This document shows, one piece after another, positions 9,717 to 14,344 of a stretch of 14,344 bases of DNA. Position 1 is the first letter of the stretch. The number at the start of each line of letters is the position of its first letter. This DNA comes from Physocladia obscura (lineage: Eukaryota; Chytridiomycota; Chytridiomycetes; Chytridiales; Chytriomycetaceae), in assembly GCA_027596945.1 (NCBI GenBank), contig JADGJH010000798.1, positions 1-14,344 on the forward strand, in the 5' to 3' direction. The position numbers were made by a program, and so were the translations under genes. The notes below the pieces were generated by a model. That model saw only the letters and a list, made by a program, of their open reading frames with translations, ran no database searches and was not told the DNA's origin.

Positions 9717-11802
9717 TTGCTGACAATGCCATCGAATTTTTGTCTTTGGTCGAAAATGGTTTTACCACCTTCGCAATTGGGGCAAACATGCAAAGAGCAC
9801 GGTGTTCTCAAGCACGATCTATTTATTTCCTACAGCTCCAAAATCGACGGTGAATTTGTCGCACAACTCGTCCCGTTCCTTGAAAAACTTTGCGGCCGAC
9901 TTAGACGCCACATTTGTGTCTTCTACAACAAAAAGTGTCTGAAAGCGGGCCTAAAATGGGAGGACGGATTCGTTCACGGACTCACCGGAAGCTATGTTAT
10001 AATGTATGTTCTGAGTGAAGAGTCGCTGCAACAGATGATTGAAAACATGCAGAATGGGTGAGTGTTTGTTTGATCAACTTGGTTTGAACCAAATTTCATT
10101 CATGTACGCTATTTCTGATATTACCCCGCCGCGCTCTATTTAAACGCATTCAGCATTGAAGATTATGTCCTGCTTGAGATCGAGACAGGCGTGAGCCTTG
10201 CCAACGCACGAATCCTTCCAATTTTGATTGATAGTGATTGCAAAACCTTGCCGAAATTACCGGCTATGGCAGTCCCTTCAATCCCACGACTTATCCGGAC
10301 CTGCCCCATGTTAAAACAAATACAAATTTTCGCAAAACCATGAATGATTTATTCCTCAATCAAGTCATTCATTCTTCACCTGATCCTGCCAAAATTCATA
10401 ATATTGCCTATGACATAGTTGATTTAATTGAACCTTTGGCTGGAACTTCTGGTATCTATACTCACAAAAATTAAAATCTTATACTTGTTTCTTCATTCCT
10501 TTTTTTAATTTTTACTTTATTTTTTGCTCATAATTTTTTTCAACCCCAGGCACCAAATTTAACTCAATTATTCAGCCACCAGTGCACTTCACTGGCAGAG
10601 AAACTGAACTTGATCAAATCTGGAGACAACTTGTTGATGTTGGCAGTTCAGTCATTGCTGGTGCTGGTGGAATTGGCAAATCAAGTCTTGCTGCAGAGAT
10701 TGCCACCATCAAACAGCATCACTATTGTGCCATTTCATGGATCCCCTGCAATTCCATTCTCAGTATTGTTTGTTGGTTCCTGGACTTTTTAGCCTCCAAC
10801 TCCATTGCTGTTGATGCCAATCTTGACAACAAAGCCATTGTTGAGAAGGGCATGCAATGTTTGCACTCTCAAGGCAGGTACCAGTTGTGCTTGATAATGT
10901 TGACATTGAGACTGTGTGTGATGTTTTTACTTCAAAATTTTCTTGGTGTGATGTTCTCATCACTTCTTGGTCCTCAATAGTGCACGTGAAGCTACGGCGC
11001 ATTACAACACTAAAAATCACCAGCTTTAATCTGGATAAATGGACAACTGACCAGACAGAAGCATTTTTTGTAGCCAGGCTTCCAAACATGATTCTGTCCC
11101 AACAATCTGATGAATTTGATGCTTTTCAAGGCATTCTCCAATTCATTGATGGATTTCCTCTTGTTGCTGAACAAGTAGCAGCATTTGTTGAAACTAAAAG
11201 CATATCCTGGACATCATTTGAGCAGAGCATTCAAGATGTGCTTCAACAAGATCCAGATCCATCTTTTGCACCAGTTGGACCTTAGGAACACCAAGAAACT
11301 TCACTTGCTGCCATCATGCAACTCAGTTTTGAACTCATTGGAACAGCTGCCACACATTTATATTCAGTAGTGGCATATTTCAAAAATAATGGCATTCAGT
11401 GCCAACTTCTGGAAGCTTCATGTGATTCTTAACTCTCTGCTGACATAAATTCAACAATTCAACTTCTATTGAAACAGTCACTTCTGCATACTACTGATAA
11501 TGTTCATTACAAGACACACAGTCTCCAGCAATTAGTATCCAGGAATCTTTGCACTGACCAGACAGTTCTCCAATGTGCTCTTGATGCTGTTGCCAACTGC
11601 TTTCCCAAGCAAGTCAATCAGTCTTTTGACAGCAAAACAAAAGAACTTGGTTTGAAACTGGCTGTGCATATTGAACACTTATCACTACTGGTTCTACCAG
11701 CTAACAACTTGGCAACAAAGTCATTGACTCAACTCCAATTTGATTGCCAGGAGCTTTATGGATTTTTTAGCATGTATGGTCTGCAGCAGCAAATTTTACA
11801 GC

Positions 11803-11840
11803 AATCCAAGCACTTCAACAGCTGTTGAAGTGCTTGGATT
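11803..11840. repeat. Perfect 38-bp palindrome inside the NLR-like relic
   Basis: AATCCAAGCACTTCAACAG (11803-11821) is followed without any spacer by its exact reverse complement (11822-11840), centred on CAGCTG. Pairing stops at 11802/11841. The relic changes reading frame at this place: upstream the frame ends in a TGA within the palindrome, downstream a different frame carries the helical sequence on. It may have arisen by template switching. Confidence 0.9.
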
Positions 11841-11981
11841 CAGACACTGATTTATATCAAGAAATGAAGGGATTGTATGCTGCTTCACTGAGTGATTTTG
11901 GATTTTGTTTCAAGAGTTTGGGATTTCAACAAGGTTGAATGCTGCATGAAACAAAGTATTGATTTTAAAGTCAGAGTATAT

Positions 11982-12239
11982 GGCACTTGTGAGCATGTGT
12001 CTGTTGCAACAACACTAAGCAACCTTGGAAGTCTTACAAAAGCCCAAGGAAAATATGATGAGGCTCAGCAGTACTACAAGGAGTCTTTGGACATCAAAAC
12101 CAAGATGTTTGGCACTCATGAGCATGTAGATGTTGCAACAACACTGGGCAACCTTGGAGCACTTGCAGTTGACCAAAAGAAATTTGATGAGGCAGAGAAA
12201 TATTTAGAGGAAGCATATGCAATTTATATCAAAGTATAT
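11982..12239 (+). repeat. Two tandem TPR units, 129-nt period
   Basis: The unit starting GGCACTTGTGAGCATGT at 11982 recurs 129 nt later at 12111 (GGCACTCATGAGCATGT). Both continue with GTTGCAACAACACT and AGCAACCTTGGA-like stretches. Each encodes a 43-residue kinesin-light-chain-type TPR (VATTL.NLG.L...Q.K.DEA..Y). The close nucleotide match suggests unit duplication or conversion before the gene decayed. Confidence 0.75.
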
Positions 12240-12473
12240 CACCATGAGGATCATCCTTCTGTCAAAGCATTGGTTTCTTGGATGGATGAACTGGAGAAGT
12301 TGAGAAATGCTGATTTGAATGTTTCAAATTCTGCTGATCCTAAAGATGGTGGGAATCAAGCTATGGAGCAGTTGGAAGTGTTGGAAAATGACAGAGAAAA
12401 TATGGGAAAACTGGATGCTGGTGGACAACAGAAAGTGCCTGCAAAAAAAGAAATGGTTCAAGATTTTCAGTAA

Positions 12474-12623
12474 AAAATAAACACAGTTTGTGCAAAAGGT
12501 GAATGTTTTACAATACTCAACATTGTCAGATTTGCAAAAATCTAATGCAAGGTTTTCAGTTATTTTTCTCTAGGCTGCTCCTGATAATGATACACTTAGA
12601 GTTAGGAGGAATCTTGTTAAAAA
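12474..12623. other. Short spacer between NLR relic and GC-richer element
   Basis: 150 bp without coding sequence. It contains the relic's AATAAA and presumably the 5' boundary of the downstream retroelement-like unit. I see no terminal repeat or target-site duplication that would fix the boundary. Confidence 0.5.
12476..12481 (+). terminator. AATAAA signal just after the NLR-like relic's stop
   Basis: The last frame of the relic ends at TAA 12471-12473, and AATAAA begins three bases later, the same compact arrangement as at the two neighbouring intact genes. This marks the probable original 3' end. Confidence 0.45.
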
Positions 12624-14344
12624 ATGACAACTGTCAACTTTAACAAGCATCCCTTTGTTTTATTTGAAGCAGCATTAGCAAAATGCATACGCAACTGGGC
12701 TCGCTGTCCTGCCCAGGGCTGCAAGTCCGCTATTCTCACGTCAAATGGCACCGGCAGGAACCCAAACCAATTTGGGTTCGTGGACATCCAGCTTAAGTGC
12801 GGGATGTGCAACTGCCAGTGCCACCTTGATGCTGCCCTCCAGGAAGGCAAGTCTGCAGCTGCCGATCTCTTGGCAGAATGGGAGTCAGAGCACGCAAAAC
12901 TTGTTCTGGTGCAGCTGGAAAAGAAGTACCTGCACGCAGAATCAACGCCGCGCGCCAACAAACCTGACAAACAAACGGCGACGGGATCAGGATTGCAGAC
13001 AACAAACACTGGCAAAGGAAGGTACAGCAGACACTGTCCTTCACCCTGATCACAACAGCTGGGAAAGGGGCTGCGCCGAGCGACGCTTTAATGGAAAAGG
13101 CGCCGAAAACGAGCAAAACAACAGCCGGTGCCACCCAAAAGAAAGTGGCAGCAACTGCCTCAGCACCAAGCAAAACCACAGTGACGGTGGTGACATCCAG
13201 CGCAAATACTCCATTCCAGTTTGGAAGCATGGCTGTGTTGGTGCCATGGCCATATATGCTGCAGATCTTCACTGGACAACTGCCAGGCAGAGTCCTGCAA
13301 ACTTCGGTGACTGCTGAGCTGCCAGCATACCTCAGACAAACAATGCCGGCCCTGACAACACTGAACCCTCATGGCCGCATCCCTGGACAAATTGACCTAA
13401 TTGCACGGATCGAAAAAGCTGAGGAGTGTGTCGATTGTGCTGAGGCAGAAGCTGCTGGCCTTTGAGCGCAGCTCCAGCAGCTCATTGAGTTACTGACTGC
13501 ATTCACAGGCCAGCAGACTACTGGGACTGGGAACAGCAGCCCTGCATTTAGCAGCCACCCAGCCAACACATCGGCAATGGCTGCTCCAATGCCAAGCACT
13601 GGATCTGGTAACCGCTGTGGCGTGAATGGACAAAATGTACTGGGGCTAGCACCAGCCATGCGGCAAGGGCAAGCACATGTGCAAACAGCGCCAGCACAAG
13701 CACAGAACACTACCGAGGCCTCAGCCTCGACAGCAAACAACTGGGTTACTGTGGCACGCCGTGGAGCAAAAAAACTAGTGAAGCCACCAGCTCTGATGCC
13801 AAAGGAGCATTCATCGCAAACATGCCAACAGTGGGATCAGACAGTACACCGAACACACCAAAGAGATGCAATCAGGATGTCTAAGGAGCTCCCAGCTCCA
13901 AAGACATTTGCAATTGTTCGTGTGGAGCTACACAGCAACTGGCAGCTTCGCGCCTGTCAACCAAAAGACCGCAAGCAGCTGATTAATGCATATGTGGCAC
14001 AAATGGAAGTTTGCAGCAACGTAGTAATGCACTCAACAATTGGTAACTTGATTGTTGAGCTTTACTGCCCTACTGCAGATGTCCCGTTGGTTGTACAGAT
14101 CCTACAGGAGTGTGGCCAGCAAGTGCCATCAGAGGAATTTAACCCATTGGCAATGGGGATGGATGGAAAACCACTTGGGGAGATAGCAAATCAGCAAGCT
14201 GCAAAGCACCTTGCATATCTGTGCAGCAATGCTCCAACACAAAGCCTTCGCAACACAGTACTCAACGGAGCACTGGAGACTCTCAAACAGGCCACTAGTG
14301 CCATGTTTGATACAATAAAGAAGTCTCCCAAGGACTCTCTCCTA
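12624..14344 (+). mobile_element. Putative retroelement, 5' gag/ORF1 portion, continues past right edge
   Basis: From about 12624 the sequence becomes visibly more GC-rich than the preceding AT-rich genes and intron-free, with codon use (many GCA, CCA, ACA, CAG, CAA) unlike its neighbours. It encodes one gag/ORF1-like polypeptide (see next entry). No reverse transcriptase, endonuclease, LTR or poly(A) tail is visible because the window ends in the ORF. A Tad/LINE-like non-LTR element is the best guess; an LTR Gag or another repeated family is possible. Confidence 0.45.
12624..14344 (+). pseudogene. Gag/ORF1-like protein with one frameshift and one internal stop
   Basis: Frame starting ATG 12624 to TGA 13047-13049: a Cys-rich N terminus (~residues 21-70: C..N.ARCPAQGC, then CGMCNCQCH), zinc-ribbon-like, then an acidic helix and a Pro/Thr tail. 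The protein continues in another frame, open from at least 13031 and with ATG at 13091, through an Ala/Thr/Lys-rich stretch. It meets TGA at 13463-13465, then stays open in the same frame to the last base (293 codons with no stop). This part has a Gln/Ala/Pro-rich linker, the motif WVTVARRGAKK at ~13742-13774, and a folded-looking C-terminal region (FAIVRVELHSNWQLRA, STIGNLIVELYCPTADVPLV). A basic WxTVA segment before an alpha/beta region is reminiscent of fungal LINE ORF1/Gag proteins; this is recollection of style, not a database match. Likely a damaged copy; the frameshift lies between ~12960 and 13046. Confidence 0.5.

Larger units (their letters stand above)
9717..12473 (+). pseudogene. 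Decayed TIR-NB-ARC-TPR (NLR-like) receptor gene
   Basis: Domains in order: TIR at ~9810-10440 (HDLFISYSS; FYNKKCLKAGLKWEDGF; LSEESL; YVLLE with the putative NADase glutamate at 10176-10178), NB-ARC at ~10570-11280 (P-loop AGAGGIGKSS at 10657-10686; Walker B VVLDNVD at 10884-10904), then a helical stretch and kinesin-light-chain-type TPRs at ~11935-12290. Such STAND proteins sense invaders or self-signals and signal through TIR NADase or oligomerisation. Two introns still fit GT-AG: 10058-10153 (phase 2) and 10452-10549 (phase 1). The frame is broken near 10238, 10880, 11800 and 11930, probably also near 9790, and by in-frame stops TAG 11283-11285 and TAA 11430-11432. Flanking genes show no such damage, so real decay is more likely than sequencing error. 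The true 5' start is not identifiable; 9717 is only the start of the open frame carrying the TIR domain. Confidence 0.8.

Noticed and set aside
9424..9723. 99-codon plus-strand frame before the TIR relic
   Set aside because: No domain, His/Met-rich random composition, overlapping minus-strand frame and no conserved start; treated as chance.
10582..10980. NB-ARC frame read to its stop at 10980 as a complete short protein
   Set aside because: After about 10880 this frame becomes nonsense while the adjacent frame carries VVLDNVD and further NB-ARC-like sequence, so the end is a frameshift product.
11185..11370. 61-codon frame within the NB-ARC/helical region
   Set aside because: It overlaps the better frame that continues through the TAG at 11283 with coherent helical sequence, and it has no recognisable features.
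12745..13317. 190-codon plus-strand frame and several minus-strand frames over the GC-rich end
   Set aside because: Codon-shadow frames of the gag-like protein. They lack a consistent composition or motifs, while the chosen frames carry the Cys motif and the WVTVARR motif.
1..14344. CRISPR arrays, tRNA or rRNA genes, bacterial operons
   Set aside because: No regularly spaced direct repeats, no cloverleaf-like segments and no ribosome-binding sites. Coding sequence is interrupted by spliceosomal introns throughout the left 9 kb.

Overview
The window is eukaryotic nuclear DNA. It holds AT-rich protein genes split by many short GT-AG introns (about 45-110 nt, often T/A-rich, one with a TACTAAC-like branch sequence). 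I assembled all exons by reading the splice sites and frames by eye. The gene set is a single-chain plant/fungus-type urease, an LRRIQ1-like leucine-rich-repeat/coiled-coil/IQ protein of a type found in flagellated cells, an Lsm-fold NatC subunit, and a TIR/NB-ARC/TPR immune-type receptor relic. This mix fits a zoosporic (flagellated) fungus such as a chytrid. That assignment is inference, since nothing in the window fixes the taxon.

Layout. 78-2601 (minus) is urease: nine exons, all active-site residues visible, and the C-terminal ~165 residues lie past the left edge. 2621-8643 (minus) is a 22-exon, ~1600-residue LRRIQ1-like gene whose stop codon lies only 19 bp upstream of the urease ATG. 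8657-8976 (plus) is a two-exon NAA38/Mak31-like gene, divergent from the LRRIQ1-like gene with start codons 13 bp apart. 8977-9716 is a gene-free stretch with one hairpin. 9717-12473 (plus) is a decayed TIR-NB-ARC-TPR (NLR-like) gene carrying several frameshifts and two in-frame stops, one break coinciding with a perfect 38-bp palindrome. 12624-14344 (plus) is visibly more GC-rich and encodes a Cys-motif, low-complexity, gag/ORF1-like protein, probably part of a retroelement that continues past the right edge.

The left 9 kb is intact and extremely compact: neighbouring genes share control regions, and AATAAA signals overlap stop codons. The right 5 kb is accessory sequence made of a dead immune-receptor copy and transposon-like DNA. 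I see no operon-like functional linkage between the urease, LRRIQ1-like and NAA38-like genes. Their tight packing looks like genome economy rather than a shared pathway.
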